Assembly: GCF_042680125.1 (NCBI RefSeq) | Contig: NZ_JBHTNY010000035.1 | Length of the DNA stretch: 64,000 nt | From: Robinsoniella peoriensis | Lineage (GTDB): Bacteria; Bacillota; Clostridia; Lachnospirales; Lachnospiraceae | Strand: one strand, 5' to 3' | Shown: positions 23,552 through 32,338 of the stretch, in pieces | How positions within the stretch are numbered: the stretch's first letter is position 1 | How the letters are laid out: each line of letters opens with the position of its first letter | Made by a program: the position numbers and the translations under genes | The notes under the pieces: generated by a model | The model's input: the letters and a program-made list of their open reading frames with translations, nothing else | Told to the model about the DNA's origin: nothing | Database searches by the model: none

Positions 23552-25216
23552 CTGGAGATTGGGGCTTTAGTTGACGGCAAATACAGGATCTTAAAACCTT
23601 TGGGTTCCGGAGGAGAGGGATGTGTTTTTTTGGCGTTGAATGAAAATGCGTATAAGTTTTGGGCAATAAAGATTGTGGCGAAGGGCAGAGATGGAGTGGA
23701 GCTGGAATTGTGGAAGCATTTTTCCCATCCGAATCTGCCCGAAGTTATCGATGTAATTGAAACAGAATCCGAGATATTGATTGTAATGGATTATGTGGAA
23801 GGGAGAAATGTAGCAAATATTTTAAAAGAAACAGGAAAAGTGAAACCTCGCCAGGCAGTCATATGGGGGATACAGATTTGCAGGGTTTTGCATTACCTTC
23901 ATAGTCAGGAACCGCCGGTAGTCTATGGAGATCTGAAACCGGACAATATGATATGCCGCGCTGACAAAAGTCTGGTTTTAGTAGATTTTGGTACGGTCTC
24001 ACCCTTTGTTAAGGAAAGTAGTTATCACGGGGGACATTATGGGACAAAAGGATATGCGGCGCCGGAACAATACGATGGTACATGTGTTGTGGATACCAGG
24101 GCCGATATATATAGCCTGGGAGTGACCTTATTCCAGTTGGTTACAGGAAAACTGCTGCTGTCCGGAATTGGCAAGGAGGATTGGAAATTGTGCCCGGGGT
24201 ATTTTGGTTTAAAAAAAATAATTTGCAAATGTATGAGATTTGACAGAACTCAGAGGTTTTCTGGGATAGAGTCTTGTGAAAGAGCACTTCAGGGGATTTT
24301 GTGGTGGAGGAAAGCAAGGTTCCTGTTTGTTGCTGCTGCGTTTATTATAATATTTTCAGCAGGGAGTCAGTTACAGCTGGAACAGGGGGAATTAACTAAG
24401 GAACAATCATATGAGGAGTATCTGAAAGAAGCTAAATTTAATGTCTATGAAGAGCAGAAAAAAAACTGCCAATCTGCAATATTCTTAAATCCCGTTCGGG
24501 AAGAAGCATACCAGCAATTAATTGAAATATTTTTGGAAGACGCAATACTGACGGAAGAGGAGGATATCTTTCTGCGAAAGGTTTTAAAAGAAAAGTCAGA
24601 GGGAGATACCAGGAGTCATGAAGAAGCTTTGCGCACAGATGAAGGAGCATTCCTTCGGGTTTCTTATGAACTGGGAATGGCATATTGGTATTACTTTGAG
24701 GGAGACGGCGGAAAATCTTATGCAGCCAGATGGTTTTTAAATATAGCGGAGGCTGCGGAAAGTATAGGGAATACAGAAATTACAGGAATTACACAAAATC
24801 AGAGAAAAAGAGCAGCGGTTTTAGCGAAGATAGGAAGCTATTACAGCAGAATCCGAAACAGGAGAGAGGATGAAACAGAGAATATCTCCTATCTGACATT
24901 CTGGAAAGACTTGATGGAAATCTATGATATTCAGGAGAGTGATACGGATGCGGATAAAGTAAATTTACTGCTATGGGAGGAAATTTCGGCACAGATCTAT
25001 TATTTTGCCGATCGATTTTGTCAGGCTGGATTGGAGAAAGCAGTTTTAGATAAAATTTTACTGGAGATAAAAGATAAAGTGCAAATCAATGATAACAGGC
25101 CGGTAAGTAAGGAGATAGAAGTTTTAGAAAAGGATATTTTGAAAAATATAGAACTGGCAATAGAAAGTGTAGAAAGAATTTATAATAATTTTAAGAAAGA
25201 AGGGGAAAAGGAATGA
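23552..25216 (+). CDS. Transmembrane Ser/Thr protein kinase, probable CTG start
   Basis: Hanks-type kinase. The frame has no ATG or GTG before the glycine loop; a TTG at 23600 would cut into it. CTG at 23552 lies 9 bases after AAGGAG, giving 554 residues. The kinase domain is ~1-245: LGSGGEGCVF (Gly loop), AIKIV (Lys40), YGDLKPDN catalytic loop (Gly replaces Arg of HRD) and DFG with TVSPF after it; GTKGYAAPEQ is the activation-segment end. A single membrane helix at ~255-275 (ARFLFVAAAFIIIFSAG) separates it from a ~280-residue helical outer region with no recognised PASTA repeats. Its stop overlaps the next gene by 4 bases. The non-PASTA extracellular domain sets it apart from PrkC. Confidence 0.85.
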   Translation: MEIGALVDGKYRILKPLGSGGEGCVFLALNENAYKFWAIKIVAKGRDGVELELWKHFSHPNLPEVIDVIETESEILIVMDYVEGRNVANILKETGKVKPRQAVIWGIQICRVLHYLHSQEPPVVYGDLKPDNMICRADKSLVLVDFGTVSPFVKESSYHGGHYGTKGYAAPEQYDGTCVVDTRADIYSLGVTLFQLVTGKLLLSGIGKEDWKLCPGYFGLKKIICKCMRFDRTQRFSGIESCERALQGILWWRKARFLFVAAAFIIIFSAGSQLQLEQGELTKEQSYEEYLKEAKFNVYEEQKKNCQSAIFLNPVREEAYQQLIEIFLEDAILTEEEDIFLRKVLKEKSEGDTRSHEEALRTDEGAFLRVSYELGMAYWYYFEGDGGKSYAARWFLNIAEAAESIGNTEITGITQNQRKRAAVLAKIGSYYSRIRNRREDETENISYLTFWKDLMEIYDIQESDTDADKVNLLLWEEISAQIYYFADRFCQAGLEKAVLDKILLEIKDKVQINDNRPVSKEIEVLEKDILKNIELAIESVERIYNNFKKEGEKE

Positions 25217-28059
25217 GATATTTTAAAACAGGTATTTTAATTGGGGCAGTTTTTCTTTTGCTGGCGGGGAATAAAGCTGCAGCATTTATTAAATCCGAAA
25301 CTCAAACCAGGATCAAATCGGAAGTACAGACGGAAAGTCAAACCGAAACCCAATCAGAGACGGGTTCCAAGATTCAATCGGAAAGCCAGACAGAGACGGA
25401 ATCCGAGATTCAATCGGAAAGCCAGTCAGAGACGGAATCCGACACGCAATCGGAAAGCCAGACAGAGACGGAATCCGACACGCAATCGGAAAGCCAGTCA
25501 GAGATGGAATCTGAAACGCAATCGGAAAGCCAGTCAGAGACGGAATCCGAGACGCAGTCAGAAACCCAGACAGAGTCAGAAACAGAATTACCGCGTGAAG
25601 TTATCGTAGAAAATTTAAAAACGATTTACAAGGGTGACAGCAGAGAATTTGATGATACTAATCGGGTAGAACTAAAAGCGGATGTGAGAGGCCTTCCTGA
25701 AGGAATGCAGGTATTATTAGCAGGTAAGTCAAAGCACAGAAGGGTTGGAACCTGGGAAGTGGAAGTCTCGTGTAAGCTGACGGGTAAGGATTCAGAAAAA
25801 TATTCCGTAAAGGTTGAAAAAAACAGTTTAAAAGTACATATAGTACCCAGAGTGTTAAATATCAGAATTGCAGAGGGAAGAAAACCGTACTTCTCAGAGA
25901 ACAACATTCAACTTCTGGAATTTGATGAAAGCCCGGATGAAATCGTAAAGGTAAGCGGGTTTGTGAAAAATGGGAAGGCAGTGAAAGAGTCCCCGAAAGG
26001 ATTTCAAAAACCCGGGATAACCATAGATGAGCGGATATTAAAACCTGACAGTCCTATGTATGATCAGGGAGCACTTAAGAAATACGGCAGGGCATTGGTT
26101 GTAAAAAGAGACAAAAAGGGCAATATTACAGGAAATACAACGGATAATTATTGTTACGACCTGCAAAAAGATTCGGCGCTTTATCATCCGGGAAGCGTTA
26201 CGCTTGTGAAAAACAGTGTGAGCGAAATAAAGGACTATCAGGTTCTTCCGGAATCCAAGGAAGGATTTTTGCGAAATGAGGATGGCAAAATATTAGTAAA
26301 AAAGGGAATGCGCCTTAAGATTATTCCGAATGAGAGAGCGGGATATAATCAGGTAATCATAAGTAATGAGCTGAAGGAAAATGGGGTATTTTCTTTTGAA
26401 TTGGAGAGAAGAGATGAAACAGGAAAATTATTAGCCCAGTCTGGAAAACAGAGTGTAACCTATGAAGTTGATGACCAGCCCCCAACAGGATTGACCATTT
26501 TGGCAAATGAAAAAAAACTTTCGTCAGGTACGGGTGAAAGAGCGTTCTTTAATAGCAACGTAAGGTTAAAGTTTACCGGATATTTAGATGTACATACAGG
26601 TATCCGCTCGGTTCAGTATTGGATATCGGAGATTACAGAGGGGAGTCGCCAGAAGTTATCTGGTATACAAGAAAGTTATGAAAGCCAAAAAAGTTTATGG
26701 AGAACTGGGGTCAGCGCTGAGCTGGTTAAGGAGGGAGAATATCAGGTATTTGTGAGAGTGGAAGACAACGTTGGAAATGCATCGTTCTTTGGTGGAAATA
26801 CTATTTTGATTGATAAGACAACTCCCCGAATAACCGTTGATGGTGTGTCGGATCTAAGTGCGAACAGTGGGGTGTTAGAGCTTCGTATCCAATGTGAGGA
26901 TGATTATTATTGGAAAGGCAGTCTGGAGACAGTACTCATAGGAGAAAAGAACGGGGAAAAGAAGTTAAAATACGAAAGAAAAAAGTCAGATAGAGGAGAG
27001 CTGTTAATTTTTGAACAGATACCTGAGAAGAAAGAATGGGATGACTATTATGTGCTTTATATATCAGCGGGTGACCAGGCTGGTAATATAGCGGCCAGGG
27101 AAATTCATTTTTCGGTAAACCGGTTTGGGTCAGTATATACGTTGGGGAAGGAAACCAGGGAACAGATGGATAATTATTACTGCAGAAAACCTTTTGATGT
27201 GGAAATTAGGGAAGTGAATGTAGATAAGCTTGAAGAGGCGCAGTTGACGATTACGCGGGATGGGGAACTTCGGATTTTAAATCGGGATAAAGAGTATCTG
27301 GTTAAAAAAATAGAAGGAAAGTATGGGTATAAGGAGTACCGTTATATAATACCGGCAAAAAATTTCCAGGATGAAGGAGCCTATGCGATTTCTCTAAATT
27401 CTATAGATATGGCGGGTAATGTAGGTGATAATAAACTGCAGAAAAAATATATAGAGTTTGTAATAGACAAAACACCTCCGTCTATCATGATCGCAGGACT
27501 GGATGATAAATCATTTTATCCGGAGGAGGTCAGAGATGTTGTCATAGATGCCAGGGATAATGCAGCCCTTCAGAAGATGCTGGTTTATTTGGACGGTGAC
27601 TTAATCAAAAGCAGTTTAAATCAGGAGACTTCTTTTACTATCCTGCAGAAGGATAAATGGCGTGATTTGGAGGTTCTGGCTATCGATAAGGCGGGGAACG
27701 AAGCAAAAAAGAAGATAGCTTTTTGTATCAGTAAAACAGATAATGGAAGGATTGCTGTTCCGCAGTCTCTGGAACATTTTAAGGAAAAGAAATTATTCGG
27801 AAAAGGAGATAAAGAAATAATGGGAAAAGAAACATTTACCATACCGGAGGTTATAAATCAGGGCGAAGGGAAGCAGGGGGATGTGGATGATGAGGAAAAT
27901 GGAGACAAGAAAAATATGAAAAATGAGTTCAAAGGAGAGGATAAGAAGAAGGAGACCGGATATGTTCATTTTGGAATCAAAGCACTTATGATAATCTCCG
28001 GAGCCTTAATTGGAGCTTTTTCTTATCGAAGATGGGGAAGAAGACGTTCAAAAGAATAG
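25213..28059 (+). CDS. Large surface protein with Ser/Gln/Thr/Glu repeats and Ig-like modules
   Basis: A 948-residue membrane-anchored extracellular protein. Residues 1-24 are a signal peptide. Residues ~30-130 are a 12-residue repeat of SESQ(T/S)ETES type, a probable flexible stalk. Then come beta-rich modules, at least two preceded by the hinge ILIDKTTPRITVDG and FVIDKTPPSIMIAG, which is typical of bacterial Ig-like domains. A C-terminal helix (KALMIISGALIGAFSYRRWGRRR) anchors it with a basic cytoplasmic end; there is no LPXTG. It overlaps the kinase gene by ATGA and is probably a partner or substrate of that system (inference). Confidence 0.75.
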   Translation: MRYFKTGILIGAVFLLLAGNKAAAFIKSETQTRIKSEVQTESQTETQSETGSKIQSESQTETESEIQSESQSETESDTQSESQTETESDTQSESQSEMESETQSESQSETESETQSETQTESETELPREVIVENLKTIYKGDSREFDDTNRVELKADVRGLPEGMQVLLAGKSKHRRVGTWEVEVSCKLTGKDSEKYSVKVEKNSLKVHIVPRVLNIRIAEGRKPYFSENNIQLLEFDESPDEIVKVSGFVKNGKAVKESPKGFQKPGITIDERILKPDSPMYDQGALKKYGRALVVKRDKKGNITGNTTDNYCYDLQKDSALYHPGSVTLVKNSVSEIKDYQVLPESKEGFLRNEDGKILVKKGMRLKIIPNERAGYNQVIISNELKENGVFSFELERRDETGKLLAQSGKQSVTYEVDDQPPTGLTILANEKKLSSGTGERAFFNSNVRLKFTGYLDVHTGIRSVQYWISEITEGSRQKLSGIQESYESQKSLWRTGVSAELVKEGEYQVFVRVEDNVGNASFFGGNTILIDKTTPRITVDGVSDLSANSGVLELRIQCEDDYYWKGSLETVLIGEKNGEKKLKYERKKSDRGELLIFEQIPEKKEWDDYYVLYISAGDQAGNIAAREIHFSVNRFGSVYTLGKETREQMDNYYCRKPFDVEIREVNVDKLEEAQLTITRDGELRILNRDKEYLVKKIEGKYGYKEYRYIIPAKNFQDEGAYAISLNSIDMAGNVGDNKLQKKYIEFVIDKTPPSIMIAGLDDKSFYPEEVRDVVIDARDNAALQKMLVYLDGDLIKSSLNQETSFTILQKDKWRDLEVLAIDKAGNEAKKKIAFCISKTDNGRIAVPQSLEHFKEKKLFGKGDKEIMGKETFTIPEVINQGEGKQGDVDDEENGDKKNMKNEFKGEDKKKETGYVHFGIKALMIISGALIGAFSYRRWGRRRSKE
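25375..25590 (+). repeat. 36-bp tandem repeat inside the surface-protein gene
   Basis: Six head-to-tail copies at 25375, 25411, 25447, 25483, 25519 and 25555, each beginning near CAATCGGAAAGCCAG and encoding 12 residues. Copies differ at a few bases, so length change by slippage or recombination is possible. Confidence 0.9.
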
Positions 28060-28108
28060 ACTTTTTACTTATGGTATGCTATTATTTTCTTCAAGAGGTG
28101 AGAATAAA

Positions 28109-29020
28109 ATGCATGACGAAAGAAAAAAGGTCGTTAAAAAGATACTAACGGCAGCTGGAGTTGTAGTCGGTACCTGTGCGATATCTGCAGGATCATTTTT
28201 TCTGGTAGATTCCGGACTGGCATTTTTAAATACAAAAATTGAAAAAAGTGATGTTACCGAAAAATCATCAGAGATTCAGCAAACCAATAGTGATAAGGAA
28301 ACAGAGCTTATCGCCAAGAGCAAAGATTCTTTTATTGTACCGGAAGAAAAAACAGGTACAGAAAAAGAGACTGATAAGAAAACAGATGGGGAAAAGACCG
28401 GAGGGGAAACTTCCGGTACTGGAAGTGATAATACCGGAAGTTCTGATAATGGTGACAGCAGCTCATCGGGTAATGGATCCAACGGTTCGGATTACAATGG
28501 AACTTTGGATTATAATGGAAATTCTGATTCTAACGGAGGAACAGACGGAAGTGGGAATTCACAGAATGGTAATTGGGAAACTCCTCCTGCCAGTACGCCG
28601 CAGACGGAGGCTCCACAGACAAATCCACCGCAGACAGATCCACCGCAGACAGAAGCTCCGCAGACAAATCCACCACAAACGGATGCACCGCAAACGGATC
28701 CGCCGCAGACAGATCCGCCACAGACAGAAGCGCCGCCTGCAGCCTGGGATGATACCTATTTCTTCCCGGATACGGCAACCAGATATATTACAGAAAATGA
28801 ATTATACAATATGACTGACAGGGAAATTGCAATAGCCAGAAATGAGATATTTGCACGCCATGGACGTAAATTTACCAAACAGGAATGGACTGATTACTTT
28901 AATACGAAAACCTGGTATGTTCCAACTTATGATCCGGAAACTTTTGACTCTATGGACTTACTGAATGATTTTGAAAAGAAAAATCTGAAAGTAATTCTTG
29001 CCTATGAAGAAAAGAGATAG
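28109..29020 (+). CDS. Membrane-anchored YARHG-domain protein
   Basis: A 303-residue protein from ATG 28109 (AGAGGTGAG upstream). A basic N-terminus precedes one membrane helix (ILTAAGVVVGTCAISAGSFFLV, ~13-35). Residues ~50-215 are low-complexity, first Gly/Ser/Asn-rich then PPQTDPPQTE-type proline repeats, as in wall-spanning linkers. Residues ~225-303 form a YARHG domain (IAIARNEIFARHGRKF...WYVPTYDPETFD), an extracellular module of unclear function often found with bacterial kinases or zinc-ribbon proteins. It is 49 bases after the surface-protein gene, same operon. Confidence 0.85.
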   Translation: MHDERKKVVKKILTAAGVVVGTCAISAGSFFLVDSGLAFLNTKIEKSDVTEKSSEIQQTNSDKETELIAKSKDSFIVPEEKTGTEKETDKKTDGEKTGGETSGTGSDNTGSSDNGDSSSSGNGSNGSDYNGTLDYNGNSDSNGGTDGSGNSQNGNWETPPASTPQTEAPQTNPPQTDPPQTEAPQTNPPQTDAPQTDPPQTDPPQTEAPPAAWDDTYFFPDTATRYITENELYNMTDREIAIARNEIFARHGRKFTKQEWTDYFNTKTWYVPTYDPETFDSMDLLNDFEKKNLKVILAYEEKR

Positions 29021-29033
29021 AGGAGGAAAAGTA

Positions 29034-30086
29034 ATGGACAAGCAGCAGCAGTACAAATGGCGGAAGCATCGGAAGAATAAAAGAATACTTACGGCATGGT
29101 TAGTATGTGCCGGCGTTCTGTCAGCGGCAGCAGCATTTGTATATCAGGGAACCTATGATAGCAATCCGCAGAAAAGTGCAGAGCGTTACATTAAAAATGA
29201 AAAGAATATTGAAACTTATACCGTACAGTCCGGAGAACGTAATCTAAGTGAAGAGGATAAAATTGTACAGACTTTTACCTTCACCTATACTCCGAAAGAC
29301 AGTAAAGACCCCATAACAGAAACAGTAGATCTTATACGTCAGGATAAAAAAAGATACGGTATGTTTGAACGCTGGGTATGTAATGACCATGTTGACGAGG
29401 CAAAGAATGTAAAGATTACAGTACCTGTGGATTCTAAAGTTATGTTGGATCAAAAGACGCTGGACAGTAGTCTGGTTATAGAAGATGAGAAAATGACAGC
29501 GGGAGCTAAATCATATGTGTTACCATACCTTGAAAAAAAGGAATACCAATTAAAGGTAACAGGACTGCCGTTTGAGATCTATGAGACGAAATGGAAGCCG
29601 GACCAGGATGCAAGTACCATAGATGTCAGAGGTGAATGTAAGCTTAGTGAAAATGCAAAGACTCAGATGCAGGAGTTGGGGAAGCAGGCGCTGAAAGAAT
29701 TTTTTTCAGCGGCAGTTCAAAAGCAGACGGTTCAGGCTCTCGGCAGCACCTTTGATAAAGTGCAGGATAAAGAGACTTTACTGAAAACAGTTACCGGAAA
29801 TCTGTTTTCGGATCCGGGTCTTGTGATTAAGCATCTGGAATTCAGCGGGTTTAACAGTACTTACGGTGTGCCATATTATCCGGAGGCTAAGGATGAAAGT
29901 TATATTGGAATTGAAGTTAAGACAAAATATAATTGTAAATATACCGGTAACCGTATTACGGAAGGTGTAGATGGGGACACTGAAACAGAAGAGTCCCAGT
30001 CTTATGCCAAAGAGGTAAAATTCTATTTTATTTATCAAGGTGGAAAGTGCTATTTGAAATCAATGGAGATTCCTAATTTATTTTAA
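29034..30086 (+). CDS. Single-pass membrane protein of unknown function, possibly TcaA-like
   Basis: A 350-residue protein; ATG 29034 follows AGAGGAGG by 7 bases and the previous stop by 13. The first 20 residues are strongly basic, then one membrane helix (ILTAWLVCAGVLSAAAAFVYQG). The outside part has beta-rich stretches (AKNVKITVPVDSKVMLDQK; YVLPYLEKKEYQLKVTG) and an NTF2-like end (ALKEFFSAAV...YAKEVKFYFIYQGGKCYLKSMEIPN). The layout recalls TcaA/YvbJ-type envelope proteins, but I cannot confirm this. No zinc ribbon is present. Confidence 0.6.
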   Translation: MDKQQQYKWRKHRKNKRILTAWLVCAGVLSAAAAFVYQGTYDSNPQKSAERYIKNEKNIETYTVQSGERNLSEEDKIVQTFTFTYTPKDSKDPITETVDLIRQDKKRYGMFERWVCNDHVDEAKNVKITVPVDSKVMLDQKTLDSSLVIEDEKMTAGAKSYVLPYLEKKEYQLKVTGLPFEIYETKWKPDQDASTIDVRGECKLSENAKTQMQELGKQALKEFFSAAVQKQTVQALGSTFDKVQDKETLLKTVTGNLFSDPGLVIKHLEFSGFNSTYGVPYYPEAKDESYIGIEVKTKYNCKYTGNRITEGVDGDTETEESQSYAKEVKFYFIYQGGKCYLKSMEIPNLF

Positions 30087-30096
30087 AACACGCTTT

Positions 30097-30180
30097 GGGC
30101 TGGTATTTTAAATATTTTCAACTTCTGTTTTATATCCATAAAAAGGAAAAACAGAACTGGAAATGATAAAATACTAGCCC
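30097..30180. repeat. Long imperfect palindrome within the kinase operon
   Basis: GGGCTGGTATTTTA (30097-30110) pairs with TAAAATACTAGCCC (30167-30180) over 14 bases with one G-U, and TTCTGTTTT pairs with AAAACAGAA inside. No T-tract follows, so it is not a standard terminator. It may process or stabilise the operon mRNA or be a relic of a small palindromic element. Confidence 0.7.
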
Positions 30181-30250
30181 TTATGTAATGAACTGAAAAA
30201 TGTGAAATTATAAGAGAATTATTAACAGTCTCTGGAGAAAGGAACGAAAA

Positions 30251-31210
30251 ATGCATAGAAATTTAGTGAAATGTATGGGAGCAGCGATGGCTATTGTGTT
30301 ATTGACAACCGGTTGTACGTTTTCTGGTAACGGTGAAAATACGAATAAAGGAGAGACTGTAACGGAAACTGTAACGGAAACTATAACGGAATCTTTGAGT
30401 GGCAGTATGACCGCAAAGGAGACAGGAACGGAAAATGAAAATCAGACGAATTCAAATCAGAAAAAGTCAGAGAAAGAGTCTGAAAATCAGGCAGTAACGG
30501 AACTAAAGGAGTCAGAAAATACGGAAAAGAACGATAGTAATGCCAATATTAAGGAAACCGAAGAGACAAAGGCTCAGGGACCGATTGTTGCTGTAGATGC
30601 AGGACATCAGGGACCGGGACAGGATATGAGCAGGACGGAAGCAAACGGTCCTGGCTCTGAGGTGATGAAAGCACGTCTTGCTACCGGTACCACAGGAAGT
30701 GTATCCGGCCTGGATGAATATGAATTGAATCTGGACGTATCTTTGAAACTTCAGACTGAGCTGGAAAAACGGGGTTATCAGGTGGTGATGACAAGGACAA
30801 CCCATGAAGTGGATCTGGGAAATATTGACAGGGCAACGATTGCCAATGAGGCGGGAGCGGATATTCTGGTGCGTATTCATGCAAATGGATCTGAGGACAG
30901 CAGTGTTGCCGGTGCACTTACCATGGCGCCCACACAGTCAAATCCTTATGTGGGAAGCATATCAGAAGAATGTATGCGTTTGTCCCAATGTCTGATTGAC
31001 CGCTATTGTGAAGCCACAGGGCTGATTAACCGGGGCATTCTGGCAGAGGATGAGATGACAGGCATTAACTGGAGCCAGGTACCGGTTACGATACTGGAAA
31101 TGGGATTTATGACAAATCCGGGAGATGATGCATATATGGCAGATGCTGCTAACCAGGACGTTATGGTACAGGGGATTGCCAATGGCATTGATGATTATTT
31201 TGGAAGATAG
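30251..31210 (+). CDS. N-acetylmuramoyl-L-alanine amidase, lipoprotein
   Basis: Cleaves the amide bond between MurNAc and the stem peptide of peptidoglycan. A 319-residue protein. The lipoprotein signal ends LLTTGC (Cys22), residues ~25-110 are a Thr/Glu/Asn-rich linker, and ~112-319 form an Amidase_3 domain. Zinc ligands appear as His in VAVDAGHQG, Glu in LDEYELNLDV and His in VRIHANG; the catalytic Glu is in ILEMGFMTNPGDD. Preceded by AAAGGAA. It lies 164 bases after the membrane protein gene and is likely part of the kinase-linked envelope operon. Confidence 0.93.
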   Translation: MHRNLVKCMGAAMAIVLLTTGCTFSGNGENTNKGETVTETVTETITESLSGSMTAKETGTENENQTNSNQKKSEKESENQAVTELKESENTEKNDSNANIKETEETKAQGPIVAVDAGHQGPGQDMSRTEANGPGSEVMKARLATGTTGSVSGLDEYELNLDVSLKLQTELEKRGYQVVMTRTTHEVDLGNIDRATIANEAGADILVRIHANGSEDSSVAGALTMAPTQSNPYVGSISEECMRLSQCLIDRYCEATGLINRGILAEDEMTGINWSQVPVTILEMGFMTNPGDDAYMADAANQDVMVQGIANGIDDYFGR

Positions 31211-31291
31211 GGCGAGTTTAAAACAGGCTCCAGAGTATCAGCACACACACTGGAGTAACAAAGGAAACTGCAATAAGCCGGAGGTGTATGT

Positions 31292-31924
31292 ATGATATTT
31301 GAAAATGTTACCGGAGTTCTTATTCCGATTTTGATTCATTTTTTGGCGTCCGCAGGCGTGGTGACTGTGTTTGGAAGCAGATTTGATTCAGCACTGCTGA
31401 CAACGCTGTCGGCGCTGATTGTTCTTCCTGTGGTTTGTTTTCTATATTGGAAGGATGGACAGCTTTATGGACGGAATAAGGATAATCCGGATCACAAGCC
31501 AGTATGGACTTATCTGCTGATTATTCTGATGGCAGTATTCAGCAATCAGATTTTATCCTATCTGATTAACCTGATACAGGTAGATAGAGTATTCTCTAAT
31601 GCAGCTCAGGAGGCATTGTTTGGAAGCGGTCTTTGGATACAGATCATTGGTGTCGGGATTCTGGTGCCAATTATGGAAGAGTACCTGTTTCGAGGGTTGG
31701 TGTATAAGCGTTTAAAACGGTTTGTCAGATCCAAAAAAATGGCAGTATTTCTGGGAGCCTTTATATTCGCGATTTATCATGGAAATATGATTCAGTTTTT
31801 GTTTGCTCTGCCCATGGCACTTCTGCTGATATGGGTTTATGAAAAATGGGGAACCATTAAGGCACCAATTGTCTTTCATATTGCGGTTAATTTATCCTCC
31901 GTGTTATTCAGCGCATTCCTGTAA
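31292..31924 (+). CDS. CPBP-family intramembrane glutamic endopeptidase (Abi/CAAX-like)
   Basis: A 210-residue protein with about six membrane helices. Motif 1 is MEEYLFRG (EExxxR), motif 2 is FAIYHGNMIQFLFAL with the metal/active His, and motif 3 is VFHIAVNLSS. The family includes CAAX-type proteases, bacteriocin immunity proteins and maturation enzymes. The AAGCCGGAGGTG site lies 5 bases before ATG 31292. Position after the amidase suggests a role in envelope maintenance. Confidence 0.9.
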   Translation: MIFENVTGVLIPILIHFLASAGVVTVFGSRFDSALLTTLSALIVLPVVCFLYWKDGQLYGRNKDNPDHKPVWTYLLIILMAVFSNQILSYLINLIQVDRVFSNAAQEALFGSGLWIQIIGVGILVPIMEEYLFRGLVYKRLKRFVRSKKMAVFLGAFIFAIYHGNMIQFLFALPMALLLIWVYEKWGTIKAPIVFHIAVNLSSVLFSAFL

Positions 31925-31925
31925 A

Positions 31926-32022
31926 TTGGGGGGGCGCTGAGAAAGATGCCATGGTCCGTCCCCTTCTCTTTTCGAACACTATCTCCAGCTTCAAGGCGTC
32001 CCCTTTCATAGCTAAACCCAAC
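31926..32022. repeat. Degenerate copy of MITE-like palindrome
   Basis: The right end, GCGTCCCCTTTCATAGCTAA followed by ACCCAA, matches the right arm of the element at 49616-49772. The left end, GCGCTGAGAAAG, is a decayed left arm. It lies directly after the CPBP gene. Confidence 0.6.
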
Positions 32023-32204
32023 TTGATGAAATTGTTCGCGGTAGTATTAGTCTTCAAAAACATCCTTACAATATATATAAAATTAAGACAATATAGTTCT
32101 TGCGGGAATTTAGAGTCAGATTTCAAAAAAATATTTGGTAAAAATGTTTAATGATACCCTGCCTAATGTTTTTGGGGGAGCAGCAAAAATAAAGTATTAG
32201 CAAA

Positions 32205-32259
32205 AATAATCTGATAATAATGACTGGGTTTATAAAAAAGACGAATAATCTGACAATAA
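32205..32259 (+). promoter_or_regulatory. Direct repeat upstream of gltB
   Basis: AATAATCTGATAATAA (32205-32220) and AATAATCTGACAATAA (32244-32259) are 39 bases apart, about four helical turns, and lie 80-135 bases before gltB. They may bind an activator. The rest of 32023-32338 is AT-rich with no gene seen. Confidence 0.4.
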
Positions 32260-32338
32260 CGCAAAAATTAATGGTTTACAGATGAAAAAAATAGGTGTAT
32301 ATTATGTTCAGAGAAAAACGAGAGAAAGGAACGATAAT

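Noticed and set aside
25375..25590. Regular 36-bp repeats suggesting a CRISPR array
   Set aside because: The units are directly adjacent with no spacers and encode an in-frame 12-residue protein repeat.
28010..28108. Upstream start for the YARHG protein
   Set aside because: This would overlap the previous gene; ATG 28109 has AGAGGTGAG and begins a normal membrane-anchor sequence.
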